A stretch of DNA of 41,241 bases, taken from the NCBI GenBank assembly GCA_003599745.1, contig QZJL01000052.1, positions 1 to 41,241 of the forward strand, given 5' to 3'. Each line of letters begins with the position of its first letter. Position 1 is the first letter of the stretch. The notes under the pieces were generated by a model, which had not been told where the DNA came from, made no database searches, and was given only the letters and a program-made list of their open reading frames with translations. The DNA comes from Dehalococcoidia bacterium. GTDB taxonomy: Bacteria > Chloroflexota > Dehalococcoidia > Dehalococcoidales > SURF-40. Shown here one piece after another: positions 32,571 through 41,241 of the stretch. The position numbers and the translations under genes were made by a program.

Positions 32571-34727
32571 TTACTTTTTAGCCTTCTCCACCTGCACCAG
32601 GGCGGTGTTGCTGACGAATGCGCCCGCCGGTGACGTTACGTTTTTAGTGAGCACGTTGGCGCAGCCGCCGTGGTCGGCGCCGGTTTCATCGGGGTCGTAC
32701 CACGCGCCCTGGGGAACGGCGACCACCCCGGGCATTACCCTTTCCGTCACGCGGGCAGGGATTATCATTTCTCCCCGGTCATTGAATACTCTCACTATAG
32801 CTCCGTCGCCGATGCCCCTTTTTTCGGCGTCAGCGGTGTTGATGTCAACTGCCTGGGCCTGCAGCTCGCGGAGCCAGGGCAGGTTATCGAACTGGCTGTG
32901 GGCGCGCCGCCGCAGGTGCGGCGTGATTAATTGCAGCGGGTAATTTTTGGTCAGAGGGTCGTTGCGGCTTTCCCATGTTTCCAGGTATTCAGGAACAGGC
33001 GGTATCCCGGGATGGTTCATTTTGGCGGCTACCCCGGAGAAAATTTCAATCTTTCCCGAAGGGGTGGGAAATGGGTTCTTTGCAGGGGCTCCATCGGACT
33101 TGATGCGGTAGAAGCCCCGTTCTTTGAGGGTATCGAAGTACGGTAGCCCGGCTTCCTGAGATAGTCTTGCCACCATTGACCTTACCAACTCTTCGTCCGA
33201 TTTATCGTTGTAATCGCTGATGCCGAGCTTCGCCGCTAGCGCCTGGCAGATTTGTAGCTGGGACTTCGACTCCCCCAGCGGCTCGATGGCCTTATTCACC
33301 AGAGCGTAGATGCCACCGCCCGGTGGCGCGTAAAGGTCATTCCTCTCCAAGAAAGTGCAAACCGGTAATATAATATCGGCGAATCTGGCCGAGGCGGTCA
33401 TAAATTGCTCTGTCACCAGAATGAACTCCAGTTTCTGGAAAGCCCCGGCTGCCTTATTGACCTCGGCGAGTTGGTTAAGGTAATTGGTATTTGACAGCCA
33501 GAGGAGCTTGTAGTCAGCGGGATAGCCTCCGGCTTTGCCCTTGAGAATGGCATCGGCAAACAGGCTCACGTTGACCCGGGCGCTGGAGTTCACGCTGGCG
33601 CTACGGTAGGGGAGGGCGTTCCAACGCGGCGGAGCTCCGGCTTCCACCTGGTTCGGTGGACCCGGGAGCTGGGTGATAGCGGCCACTGACTTTGTTATGG
33701 GCGCTCCCCCACTCGCAGTGGCTGCGTTGCCGGTGATGGCTTCCAGGGCAAACGCCATCCGGTGGAACTGCTCACCGAAGGCGGTACGTCCGGCGGCATA
33801 ACCGGTGACAATCGCCGCCGGGCTGGTGCCGGCATACATCCGGGCTAATTCGGCGATGGTCGCCGCCGGGACGCCGCTAATATTTTCGGCCCAGGCTGGT
33901 GTTTTTTCGACACCGTCTTCGCCGCCGAGTATATATTTTTGGAACCGGTCGAAGCCAAAAGTATAAGTATCAATAAAGTGCTGGTTGGTCCGGTTTTCCT
34001 TAATTAGCACGTAGGCTATCGCGCCGAGGACGGCGGTATCGGTTCCCGGCCTTATGGGAATCCACCGGTCGGCGAGGACTGCCGCCGAGTCGGTGAACTG
34101 GGGGTCCAGGCAGATGAATTTCGTGCCGTTCTCTTTGGCTCGGCAAAGTGCCGGGGGGATTGGCGTGCCCTGCTGGGTTACCAATGGGTTCCAGCCCCAC
34201 ATAATAATGAGACGGGACTTCGGGTATTGCTCAGGGGTGTATCCCGCCGGTCTGGCACCATAAGTGATACCGCTGGCAAAGGCGAGGCCTTCGTTCGAGA
34301 TGAAGCCCCAGGGTGCGGTGTAACCGCCGAACTGGCAAAGCAGCCGGTGAAAAGCCTGCGTGTGATGGACGGCGTGAGCATCGGCCATGGAGCAGAAGTG
34401 GAGGATCGAGGCGTTGCCGTAGCTGTCCTTGACCCGCTTAAGCTCCTGTGCCACGGTTTCCAGCGCCTCGTCCCAGGATACCCTGGCAAATTCGCCGGAG
34501 CCTCTGCGCCCCGTCCTCTTGAGAGGATACAGGAGGCGGTCGGGAGCATAAACACGCTGGCGGTAGGCGCGGCCCCGGAGGCACATACGGTGGGACGTTT
34601 CGCCGTCGCCGCCGCTCTCGATGCGCACTATCCGGCCGCTGCGGACGTGCACCTTCATCTCGCAGGTACCGCCGCAGTGGCTGTTGCAGATGGTGCGGAC
34701 TATCTTTTCCTCGTGGTTTGCTTTCAC
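32571..34727 (-). CDS. Cytoplasmic molybdopterin oxidoreductase, DMSO reductase family
   Basis: The 718-residue protein opens with C14-x3-C18-x3-C22...C49, the [4Fe-4S] cluster site. Molybdopterin-binding blocks follow: GRAYRQRVYAPDRLLYPLKR, WGWNPLVTQQGTP, DPQFTDSAAVLADRWIPIRPGTD and FADIILPVCTFLERNDLY. The C-terminal domain ends in LQLITPHLRRR and PQGAWYDPD. In the block that normally carries the Mo side-chain ligand (GFISNEG), S144 would be the ligand, as in DMSO reductase-type enzymes. No Tat signal is visible, so it stays in the cytoplasm. The start is GTG 34725-34727 with only a weak ribosome-binding site. The substrate is unknown. Confidence 0.88.
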   Translation of the reverse strand: MKANHEEKIVRTICNSHCGGTCEMKVHVRSGRIVRIESGGDGETSHRMCLRGRAYRQRVYAPDRLLYPLKRTGRRGSGEFARVSWDEALETVAQELKRVKDSYGNASILHFCSMADAHAVHHTQAFHRLLCQFGGYTAPWGFISNEGLAFASGITYGARPAGYTPEQYPKSRLIIMWGWNPLVTQQGTPIPPALCRAKENGTKFICLDPQFTDSAAVLADRWIPIRPGTDTAVLGAIAYVLIKENRTNQHFIDTYTFGFDRFQKYILGGEDGVEKTPAWAENISGVPAATIAELARMYAGTSPAAIVTGYAAGRTAFGEQFHRMAFALEAITGNAATASGGAPITKSVAAITQLPGPPNQVEAGAPPRWNALPYRSASVNSSARVNVSLFADAILKGKAGGYPADYKLLWLSNTNYLNQLAEVNKAAGAFQKLEFILVTEQFMTASARFADIILPVCTFLERNDLYAPPGGGIYALVNKAIEPLGESKSQLQICQALAAKLGISDYNDKSDEELVRSMVARLSQEAGLPYFDTLKERGFYRIKSDGAPAKNPFPTPSGKIEIFSGVAAKMNHPGIPPVPEYLETWESRNDPLTKNYPLQLITPHLRRRAHSQFDNLPWLRELQAQAVDINTADAEKRGIGDGAIVRVFNDRGEMIIPARVTERVMPGVVAVPQGAWYDPDETGADHGGCANVLTKNVTSPAGAFVSNTALVQVEKAKK

Positions 34728-34781
34728 TTTTGTCTCGCCATGATGAGTGGCTGGCTTTCTTGATAAAGTAGTGCCTCGAAC

Positions 34782-34810
34782 ATCATAAAGCCCGATTAAA
34801 AGCTTGTCAA
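34782..34810 (-). promoter_or_regulatory. Near-consensus promoter of the Mo oxidoreductase operon
   Basis: On the minus strand a perfect TTGACA (34805-34810) and TATGAT (34782-34787) are 17 bases apart, the same spacing and -10 as the rpoB promoter. It would drive the Mo enzyme, ferredoxin and alcohol dehydrogenase. Leader length to the GTG is about 45 bases. Confidence 0.75.
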
Positions 34811-34891
34811 ATGACCGGAAGCTATGCTTATTATCACGGCCGCTTGAAAAGGTGGTATTATTTACGTTACATCATTAGTGAGAGGTTGAAA

Positions 34892-36847
34892 ATGCAGTCG
34901 TACGGCTGGGCGGGAAAGATGCTGGGCATTGACCTGTCGTTTGGTACGGTCAGTGAAATACCCACCATGAGTTATGCCGAGAGGTTTGTCGGCGGTAAGG
35001 GCGTCGCCAGCCGCCTCTACTGGGAGCTTATAAGCAAAGACACTGCCGCCTTAAGCCCCGATAACCACCTTTTCGTAATGAACGGCCCACTGGGTGGCGT
35101 CAGAGCGGTGGCTTCTTCCCGGTGCGTTATCGCCAGCAGGTCACCGCTTACTTATCCCGAGCAGTACTGCTGCGGTAACTTGGGCGGCTATTTCGCAGCG
35201 GCTCTGAAATGGGCCGGCCTCGACGGGCTTGATATTTACGGGATGGGAAACAAGCCGGTGGTACTGCTAATTGAGCCTGGTGGCCGTTGCACTCTTGAAG
35301 ACGCCGCCGGCTTATGGGGCAGAGATGCCTTTGAAACAATCGCAACTCTCCAGGGAAAGTACGGGGCGGACGCGCCGGTGCTTGCCATCGGTGAGGCCGG
35401 TGAGCGCCGTGTCCGCTTCGCGAATATCATCGGCTCCGGCGGCGTTTCCGCGAGCAAGGGGTTTGGTGCGGTGATGGGTTCAAAAAACTTAAAGGCCATC
35501 GTTGTTAAAGCGCCGAAGGTCAATGTTCCGGTGGCGAGGCCGGATGAGTTTGAGCGTGTTGTCGCCGAGGTCAACGGGCTTACGCTCGGTGAAAGTTCGG
35601 GGCGTTATCACAACGAGGTCAAGCTCGGCGGCGTGAAGAAGGTCGCAAACGCCTATTGCTATGGTTGTCCCGGGACGTGTCGGCGAGGCTTATACCGTTC
35701 CGGTGATGGCGAAGAAGGCTACCGTATCAACTGCGCTTCGGCATTTTTCTACCGTACCTGGGAGAAGGCCAGGACTGGCGCGGGCGGGAGCGCCACTTTT
35801 CACGCAACCCAGATAGCAAATAAGCACGGTCTCTGCGCCCTTCAGTTGACCCTCCTCTGCAAGTGGTTGCCGAAAGCGGTCCGCGCCGGTGCGGTCAATC
35901 TGGCCGACCCTGCCCTAGACTATGACCGGATGGGTACCGGGGAGTGGTTTGAAGCGCTGGCGAATTTGATTGTCAGCCGCCAGGGCATTGGCGATGTGCT
36001 AGCCGAGGGGAGCCGGCGCGCGGCGCAGACCTGGGGTATCTCAGATATGCTTGAAGGCATCGTCAGTAACACCGGGGTGCTGCCCGGCGCCGGCCACGAC
36101 CCGCGCCTTTTCCTGTCGCTCGTGCCGATCTATGCCACCGAACCCAACTTCGTTACCGCTCAGGTTCACGAAGTCTCCAAGCCACTAAGGCAGTGGATGG
36201 CCTGGGCTAACAGCGATGGCAAGCGGGGGTTTTTTACCACCGAGAAACTGCGTCATATGGCAAGGTTGTTCTGGGGCGGTGAGAAAGCGGTTGAGTTCGA
36301 CTCGCCCGATGCGATGGGCGCCGCCGCCGTACATATTCAAAATCGGGCATATGCCAAAGAGAGTCTGGTTGCCTGCGACTGGTTCTGGCCGATAAACTTT
36401 TCCGGCAATGCCGAATCGGGGACCGGCGACCCGGCTCTTGAAGCTAGGCTACTCTCGGCGGTAACTGGCGAAGAAACCGGTGAAGGGGAGTATATGCGTA
36501 TCGGGGCAAGGTGTTTCAACCAGAACCGGGCAATCTATTTGCGCGAGGGACGGCGGGGCCGCCGGGACGATGTTCTTGAAGAGCGCTTCCACGATCGTCC
36601 CTTCCAGCACGCCTCCAACATTGTTTCAGCGGTCAACCCTGATTTCAGGATGCCCGGAAGCGAGGGTAAGCTGATAAGTTGCCAGGGGGCCAGGGTTGAC
36701 CGCGGGGTGTTCAGGCGTATCATGGACGATTATTATCGGGCGCGTGGTTGGGATGTTGAGACGGGGTTGCTGAGGAAGGAAGGTCTTGAAAATCTTGGCC
36801 TTACCGACCTGATACCGGAACTGGAGAAGAGTAACCTGGTGAGTTAG
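34892..36847 (+). CDS. Aldehyde:ferredoxin oxidoreductase family protein
   Basis: The protein has 651 residues from ATG 34892, chosen because AGAGG lies upstream and GWAGKMLGIDLSFGTV is the family N-terminus. The frame is open for 27 more codons upstream (to 34811), but these residues do not fit. RFVGGKGVASRLYWELI and NGPLGG are pterin-binding motifs of AOR-type tungsten/molybdenum enzymes. C-x2-C-x3-C in YCYGCPGTCRRG plus a distal Cys in LVACDW gives the [4Fe-4S] cluster. The family oxidises aldehydes to acids, or reduces acids, with ferredoxin. It is divergent from the Mo oxidoreductase operon, 164 bases away, and could share its alcohol/aldehyde substrate with the zinc dehydrogenase. Confidence 0.9.
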   Translation: MQSYGWAGKMLGIDLSFGTVSEIPTMSYAERFVGGKGVASRLYWELISKDTAALSPDNHLFVMNGPLGGVRAVASSRCVIASRSPLTYPEQYCCGNLGGYFAAALKWAGLDGLDIYGMGNKPVVLLIEPGGRCTLEDAAGLWGRDAFETIATLQGKYGADAPVLAIGEAGERRVRFANIIGSGGVSASKGFGAVMGSKNLKAIVVKAPKVNVPVARPDEFERVVAEVNGLTLGESSGRYHNEVKLGGVKKVANAYCYGCPGTCRRGLYRSGDGEEGYRINCASAFFYRTWEKARTGAGGSATFHATQIANKHGLCALQLTLLCKWLPKAVRAGAVNLADPALDYDRMGTGEWFEALANLIVSRQGIGDVLAEGSRRAAQTWGISDMLEGIVSNTGVLPGAGHDPRLFLSLVPIYATEPNFVTAQVHEVSKPLRQWMAWANSDGKRGFFTTEKLRHMARLFWGGEKAVEFDSPDAMGAAAVHIQNRAYAKESLVACDWFWPINFSGNAESGTGDPALEARLLSAVTGEETGEGEYMRIGARCFNQNRAIYLREGRRGRRDDVLEERFHDRPFQHASNIVSAVNPDFRMPGSEGKLISCQGARVDRGVFRRIMDDYYRARGWDVETGLLRKEGLENLGLTDLIPELEKSNLVS

Positions 36848-36968
36848 CCCCCTTGCTTACCGGCAAGGAATGGGGTGCTTCCAGCGCTACAGCAAGGCTA
36901 TCAGGTGCTTCATTGGCGAAAAATAGTGCCCCGCCGCAGCCGGCGTAAAATTTCCGGTACTAACCCTC

Positions 36969-36997
36969 TTGACAATTTTTTATATATGTAATATGAT
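36969..36997 (+). promoter_or_regulatory. Near-consensus promoter of rpoB
   Basis: A perfect TTGACA (36969-36974), a spacer of 17 AT-rich bases and TATGAT (36992-36997) lie 123 bases before the rpoB ATG. The leader of about 115 bases has AGGAG at 37110-37114 as ribosome-binding site. The gap from the AOR stop (36848) to here otherwise holds only a small CCTTGC/GCAAGG hairpin without a T-run. Confidence 0.85.
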
Positions 36998-37120
36998 TAA
37001 CCATTGTACCATGCCTCTTGATAGAATAACACAGGTGTGTCCTTTTTTATATCACAGCCCAAGTCCATCTATTTCGCCTCAGTAGTACCCTAATTCAGCG
37101 TGAGTTTTAGGAGTGATGTT

Positions 37121-40100
37121 ATGGCGTCTGTGTCCTCGTCATCCACTGTCCGCGTGTCTATCCCCAGGAAAACCTTCGCTCGTCTCCCCGAGGTGCTCGA
37201 AGTCCCAAATCTCATCGCTATCCAGCTGGACTCTTTCCGCTGGTTCCAGGAAAAAGGGCTTCTGGAGCTGTTCCGGGAGATATCGCCCATACACGACCTG
37301 GTGGGCAGCCGCCTTGAGTTAGTGCTGGTAGAGAACCCCAGCGTTTCGTCCCTGCTGAGCATCGGTCAGGTAAGATGTGACGGCTGCGGCGCCGCCATAA
37401 GGCACGGTGAGAGGTACTGTTATACCTCTGACACCCAGAAGCGGTATTGCACCGACTGCAGTCTTGAAACCGGTTATTTCAAAGTGGTGCGTGACCGGAA
37501 ATCGGGCGAGGTCTATCCCGCTATGTTTGTCTTAAAGGACGAGGATCTGGTGAGCGAGAAGGCCGCCAAAACCCACGGTTATTACGAGTGCTGCGAGTTT
37601 CGCAGACCTCGCCACTCGGAGCAGGAGTGTCGCCAGCGTGACCTCACCCACGCCGTGCCGCTCTACGTCAAGACCCGCCTGCTGGTCAAGGTCACCGGAG
37701 AAATCAAGGAAGAGTCCATCTTTTTCGGCGACATCCCGATGATGACGTCCAAAGGGACTTTCATCACCAGCGGTGCCGAGCGGGTGGTGGTGAGCCAGCT
37801 GCTGCGTTCGCCCGGGGTCTATTTCACCAGCGAGGAAGACGTCGCCAGCGGCCGCAGGCTATGTTTTGCCAAGCTAATACCGACGCGAGGCGCCTGGCTT
37901 GAGTTTGAAACTTCGAACCGCGACGTTGTTTCAGTGAAGATTAACGGCAAGCGGAAAATTCCTATCACGACCCTGCTGCGTGCCATCGGCTATGGTAAAG
38001 ACGAGGAGTTGCTGGGTCTTTTTCCTGAAGAGGACGATAACCCCGACCACCGCTACATCGAAACAACGATGTCCCGTGAGCCGGGCATCACCAACCGGGC
38101 GGATGCCCTGATAGATATTTATAAGAAGCTGCGTCCTGGCGACCCGCCCAGCATAGAAAACGCCCGTAAGCTGGTTGATAACCTCTTTTTTAATTCCGCT
38201 CGCTACGATCTTGGCCGCGTGGGCCGCTACAAGCTGAATAAGCGGCTGAATATCGAGGTGCCCGAAGAGAACAAAGCGCTCACTAACGAAGACATCGTGG
38301 CTATCTGCCGCCACATTCTCTTGGTCAACAACGGTCTCGATGCCTCCGATGAGATTGACCACCTGGGTAACCGCCGGGTGCGCACCGTGGGCGAGCTGGT
38401 ACAGAACCAGTTCCGCATCGGACTGCTGCGTCTCGAGCGGGTTGTAAAAGAGCGCATGAGCATCACCACCGCCGATGTCATCACCGCCTCTTCCCTGATT
38501 AATATCCGTCCGGTCATCGCCGCCATCAGGGAGTTTTTCGGTGGCTCCCAGCTTTCGCAGTTTATGGACCAAACAAATCCGCTGGCCGAATTGACCCACA
38601 AGCGACGTCTTTCGGCGATGGGCCCGGGCGGTCTCTCCCGCGAGCGCGCCGGCTTTGATGTGCGCGACGTTCACTTCTCGCATTACGGCCGTATCTGCCC
38701 CATTGAGACGCCAGAAGGCCCCAACATCGGTCTGATTGGCTCTCCGGCGACCTACAGCCTCATCAACGAGTATGGTTTCATTGAGACACCTTACCGCGAG
38801 GTTATCAAAGAACTCGACAGCCACGACAGCCGTTTGAAAGGCCAGAAGGCAAGGGAAGCGGTGGCGGATGATGACGGCAAGCCGATGGTCAAAAAGGGCG
38901 GCGTAATCACGCCGAAGGTCTTTGCCGAGCTAGCCAAGATGAGGTCCCGCCAGGTCAAGATTGAGCCTTTTGTTTCCGATGATGTGCTGTATCTTACCGC
39001 CGATAGAGAAGATAATTGCACCATTGCCCAGGCCGATGTACGCCTGGATAAGAACCGCCGTTTTGTTGACGACCGGGTCGAAGCCCGAAAGTCTGACAAC
39101 TACCTGCTTGCCGTACCCTTTGAGATTGACTACGTTGATGTCTCCCCGAAGCAGATTGTCAGCGTGGCGACGGCGCTCATTCCGTTTCTGGAGCATGATG
39201 ACGCTAACCGGGCGCTTATGGGTGCTAATATGCAGCGTCAGGGAGTGCCTCTGATTCGTGCCGAGGCGCCGCTGGTAGCTACCGGTATGGAATTCGAAGC
39301 CGCGCGCCACAGCGGACAGCTTCTCTTTGCCGAAAACGATGGTATCGTCAGCTCGGTCAACAGCTCCCGAATCATGGTTTCCCGTGATGACGGAGAGACC
39401 GATATTTATCATCTCCAGAAGTTTGTGCGCACCAATCAGGGTACGTGCATTAACCAGCGGGCGGTGGTGAGCCGCGGCGAACATGTCGAAAGGGGCGACC
39501 TGCTGGCCGACAGCTCCGCCACGGAGCAGGGCGAGCTTGCCCTGGGACAGAACGTGCTCTGCGCATTCATGGGCTGGGAAGGTTATAACTACGAAGACGC
39601 AATCATTATTTCCAACCGCCTGGTGGAAGCGGATAAATTCGCTTCGGTTCACATCTCCAAGTACGAGGTGGAAGCGCGGGAGACTAAGCTCGGACCGGAG
39701 GAAATAACCCGAGATATTCCCAATGTCGGCGAAGAAAGCCTGCGGGAACTCGATGAGGAAGGTATTATCCGTATTGGGGCTGAGGTTGGCCCCAATGACA
39801 TCCTGGTAGGTAAAATAACTCCCAAGGGCGAAACGGAACTGTCGGCGGAAGAAAAGCTCCTGCGTGCCATCTTCGGGGAGAAAGCGCGGGAGGTGAAGGA
39901 TACTTCACTTCGCATGCCTCACGGTGAGTGGGGCAAGGTCATCAACGTGCGCGAGTTTTCCCGTGCAAATAACGACGAGCTGATGGCCGGGGTGAACCGC
40001 TGGGTGCAGGTTTGGGTGGCGCAGAAGCGGCGTGTCTCCGTGGGTGATAAGCTTTCCGGACGTCACGGCAACAAGGGTGTTATCGCCCTCATCGCTCCGG

Positions 40101-41074
40101 TTGAGGATATGCCTTTCTTGCCTGACGGGCGGCCAGTGGATATTATTCTGAACCCCATCGGGGTCCCCTCGCGAATGAACCTGGGGCAGGTGCTGGAGAC
40201 GCATCTGGGCTGGGCGGCTGAGGTACTGGGCATGAGGGTTGAAACGCCGGTCTTCGACGGCGCCCGGGACTCCGACATCGAGGATGCCCTGGGCCGGGCC
40301 TGGATTATCAAGCAGGCCGGGGCCGCGAGCATGGGGTCGGGTGAAGAGTCGCCCGATGTGTGCCTGGGGCGGGCGAAAGCCTGGTTGAAGGATCGTGGCT
40401 ACGACCCTGAGGGGGTCTTTAATGATGATGGTCCCGGGGAAGCGGCGATGGTTTCGACTCGTCTGTGGCTTGAAGGACTCGGGGTACCGGCGGCAAAGCT
40501 CAAACCGGAGGAAATCGCCAGAGCGGTCGAGCGGGTGATGCAGGAGAAGCGAGAAACGCCGCCTATCCTGGGTAAGATGCTACTGCGTGACGGGCGCACC
40601 GGCCAGCCTTTTGATCAGCCGGTGACGGTGGGTAACATCTATATGATGAAACTTATCCACCTGGTCGAGGATAAGGTGCATGCCCGCTCGACCGGCCCTT
40701 ACTCCCTGATTACCCAGCAGCCGCTGGGAGGTAAAGCCCAGTTCGGCGGCCAGCGGTTCGGTGAAATGGAAGTCTGGGCGCTCGAGGCTTATGGCGCCGC
40801 TCACAATCTCCAGGAGTTTTTGACTATCAAGTCGGACGACGTCACCGGCCGCGCTAAGTCTTATGAGGCTATCGTCAAGAACGAGGAGATTCTGCAACCG
40901 GGTATCCCGGAGTCTTTCAAAGTGCTTGTGAAGGAATTGCAGAGCCTGGGGCTCGCGGTTGAGGTCATCAACGAAGAAGAAAGCGGCCCGGCACTGGCCG
41001 TCCTAATTACTGGACCGCGCCGGCCGCGTCAACGGAAAACAGGTGTGAAACGACCTCAATGTGTGGGACCCTGA
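37121..41074 (+). CDS. rpoB: RNA polymerase beta subunit with Cys-rich N-terminal insertion
   Basis: The start is ATG 37121 behind TAGGAG with a 7-base spacer; the in-frame GTG at 37100 is not used. All core blocks are present, from [18 protein letters not shown] through the rifampicin region [50 protein letters not shown] and the C-terminal [20 protein letters not shown]. The rifampicin-contact residues look like the sensitive type (FMDQ, THKRRLS). Residues about 73-165 are an insertion between LELVLVENP and [13 protein letters not shown] with C86, C89, C110, C113 as two CxxC pairs. A 29-residue basic tail ([20 protein letters not shown] end) is also unusual. rpoC is not adjacent within the visible sequence. 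Confidence 0.96.
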   Translation: MASVSSSSTVRVSIPRKTFARLPEVLEVPNLIAIQLDSFRWFQEKGLLELFREISPIHDLVGSRLELVLVENPSVSSLLSIGQVRCDGCGAAIRHGERYCYTSDTQKRYCTDCSLETGYFKVVRDRKSGEVYPAMFVLKDEDLVSEKAAKTHGYYECCEFRRPRHSEQECRQRDLTHAVPLYVKTRLLVKVTGEIKEESIFFGDIPMMTSKGTFITSGAERVVVSQLLRSPGVYFTSEEDVASGRRLCFAKLIPTRGAWLEFETSNRDVVSVKINGKRKIPITTLLRAIGYGKDEELLGLFPEEDDNPDHRYIETTMSREPGITNRADALIDIYKKLRPGDPPSIENARKLVDNLFFNSARYDLGRVGRYKLNKRLNIEVPEENKALTNEDIVAICRHILLVNNGLDASDEIDHLGNRRVRTVGELVQNQFRIGLLRLERVVKERMSITTADVITASSLINIRPVIAAIREFFGGSQLSQFMDQTNPLAELTHKRRLSAMGPGGLSRERAGFDVRDVHFSHYGRICPIETPEGPNIGLIGSPATYSLINEYGFIETPYREVIKELDSHDSRLKGQKAREAVADDDGKPMVKKGGVITPKVFAELAKMRSRQVKIEPFVSDDVLYLTADREDNCTIAQADVRLDKNRRFVDDRVEARKSDNYLLAVPFEIDYVDVSPKQIVSVATALIPFLEHDDANRALMGANMQRQGVPLIRAEAPLVATGMEFEAARHSGQLLFAENDGIVSSVNSSRIMVSRDDGETDIYHLQKFVRTNQGTCINQRAVVSRGEHVERGDLLADSSATEQGELALGQNVLCAFMGWEGYNYEDAIIISNRLVEADKFASVHISKYEVEARETKLGPEEITRDIPNVGEESLRELDEEGIIRIGAEVGPNDILVGKITPKGETELSAEEKLLRAIFGEKAREVKDTSLRMPHGEWGKVINVREFSRANNDELMAGVNRWVQVWVAQKRRVSVGDKLSGRHGNKGVIALIAPVEDMPFLPDGRPVDIILNPIGVPSRMNLGQVLETHLGWAAEVLGMRVETPVFDGARDSDIEDALGRAWIIKQAGAASMGSGEESPDVCLGRAKAWLKDRGYDPEGVFNDDGPGEAAMVSTRLWLEGLGVPAAKLKPEEIARAVERVMQEKRETPPILGKMLLRDGRTGQPFDQPVTVGNIYMMKLIHLVEDKVHARSTGPYSLITQQPLGGKAQFGGQRFGEMEVWALEAYGAAHNLQEFLTIKSDDVTGRAKSYEAIVKNEEILQPGIPESFKVLVKELQSLGLAVEVINEEESGPALAVLITGPRRPRQRKTGVKRPQCVGP

Positions 41075-41103
41075 TGAGTTCTGACGAGCAGGCTCGGTAA
41101 CAT

Positions 41104-41170
41104 GTAGGGTGGGGCTTGCCCCACCGCTTTCCGTGGGTCCAGGTTCATGGTGGGGCAAGCCCCACCCTAC
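41104..41170. repeat. Perfect 22-bp inverted repeat with self-palindromic arms
   Basis: GTAGGGTGGGGCTTGCCCCACC (41104-41125) and its exact reverse complement (41149-41170) flank a 23-base loop. Each arm alone also contains a GGTGGGGC/GCCCCACC dyad, so it can form either one long hairpin or two short ones. It lies 30 bases after rpoB. No T-run follows, so it is not a clear intrinsic terminator. The structure resembles REP/BIME or MITE-type dispersed elements. The rest up to 41241 shows a weak GATCGTA/TACGATC pair and no gene. Confidence 0.85.
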
Positions 41171-41241
41171 AACTGCCAAACAAGATCGTAGCAAAACCGG
41201 GCCGACCTGTCAAAGCGCTACTCGTGTACGATCGCGATCAG

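Noticed and set aside
34811-34891. 27-codon N-terminal extension of the AOR protein
   Set aside because: The residues are not family-like and run through the promoter region of the divergent operon. ATG 34892 has a ribosome-binding site and starts the conserved domain.
37931-38824. 297-codon minus-strand frame inside rpoB
   Set aside because: It is a shadow of conserved rpoB coding sequence, with no independent start signals.
41073-41099. Eight-codon frame starting in the rpoB stop (TGATG) as a possible rpoC start
   Set aside because: It ends at TAA after MSSDEQAR and shows no rpoC N-terminal sequence. It is probably chance, or at most a remnant.
1-41241. CRISPR arrays, rRNA genes and tRNA genes
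   Set aside because: Reading the intergenic gaps shows no regularly spaced repeats, no tRNA cloverleaf with a TTCNANNC arm and no rRNA sequence. The gaps are nearly all under 300 bases.

Overview
The window is a gene-dense bacterial chromosome segment of roughly 55-60% GC. Its gene content points to an anaerobic or facultatively anaerobic member of the Chloroflexota, probably Dehalococcoidia-like. The reasons are a PurL fused to PurS-like domains, LeuCD-type dehydratase genes beside an NAD-type isocitrate dehydrogenase, a tungsten-type aldehyde:ferredoxin oxidoreductase with a soluble molybdopterin oxidoreductase, UbiD, and duplicated ferritin-like proteins. The lineage is inference: there is no rRNA in the window and no search was possible.

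Layout. 1-2500 (+): the 3' end of a nuoN-like gene, a DUF5652-like membrane protein, then nadK, a GNAT acetyltransferase and a Nudix hydrolase in one run. 2476-4343: an accessory insert with a mazEF-like toxin-antitoxin pair and a conspicuously AT-rich gene carrying a HEPN-like R-x4-H motif. 9514-4376 (-): a carbon-metabolism operon of pyruvate carboxylase B/oxaloacetate decarboxylase alpha, LeuC-like and LeuD-like aconitase-family subunits, isocitrate dehydrogenase and a HIT protein. Together these would run from pyruvate through oxaloacetate and citrate to 2-oxoglutarate, if a citrate synthase exists elsewhere. 9727-13338 (+): a purL with two fused PurS-like domains, then purQ. A REP/MITE-like palindrome follows, then pdxT (-). 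14305-16934 (+): a tandem-duplicated ferritin-like protein, a rubrerythrin-like protein, a decayed acetyl-CoA synthetase 5' fragment and a CbiK-like chelatase.

17014-26670 (-) is a respiratory and sensory block. It holds a monohaem cytochrome c, an NrfD-type membrane subunit and a Tat-exported polyferredoxin with no catalytic subunit beside them. It also holds a stomatin-like SPFH protein, a cyclic-nucleotide-binding-domain protein, a receiver-like protein ending in two membrane helices, and a NarL-type response regulator. The sensor kinase paired with that regulator carries a periplasmic CxxCH haem-attachment motif and a cysteine-rich GAF domain; aroF (DAHP synthase) lies upstream of it. 26907-28863 (-) holds oppD and oppF without permease genes. 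29001-36847 is a redox cluster: a UbiD-type decarboxylase, a 35-residue CxxC protein, a zinc alcohol dehydrogenase, a DmsB-like ferredoxin, a cytoplasmic DMSO-reductase-family enzyme and, divergently, an AOR-family oxidoreductase. 37121-41074 (+) is rpoB under its own near-consensus promoter. RpoB carries a cysteine-rich, zinc-ribbon-like insertion in its N-terminal lobe. A perfect 22-bp palindromic repeat follows rpoB.

The observations most worth following up are the haem-motif sensor kinase beside an orphan FeS/NrfD/cytochrome module, the HEPN-like gene next to mazEF, the zinc-ribbon insertion in RpoB, the PurS-PurS-PurL fusion, and the Mo/W/UbiD redox cluster.
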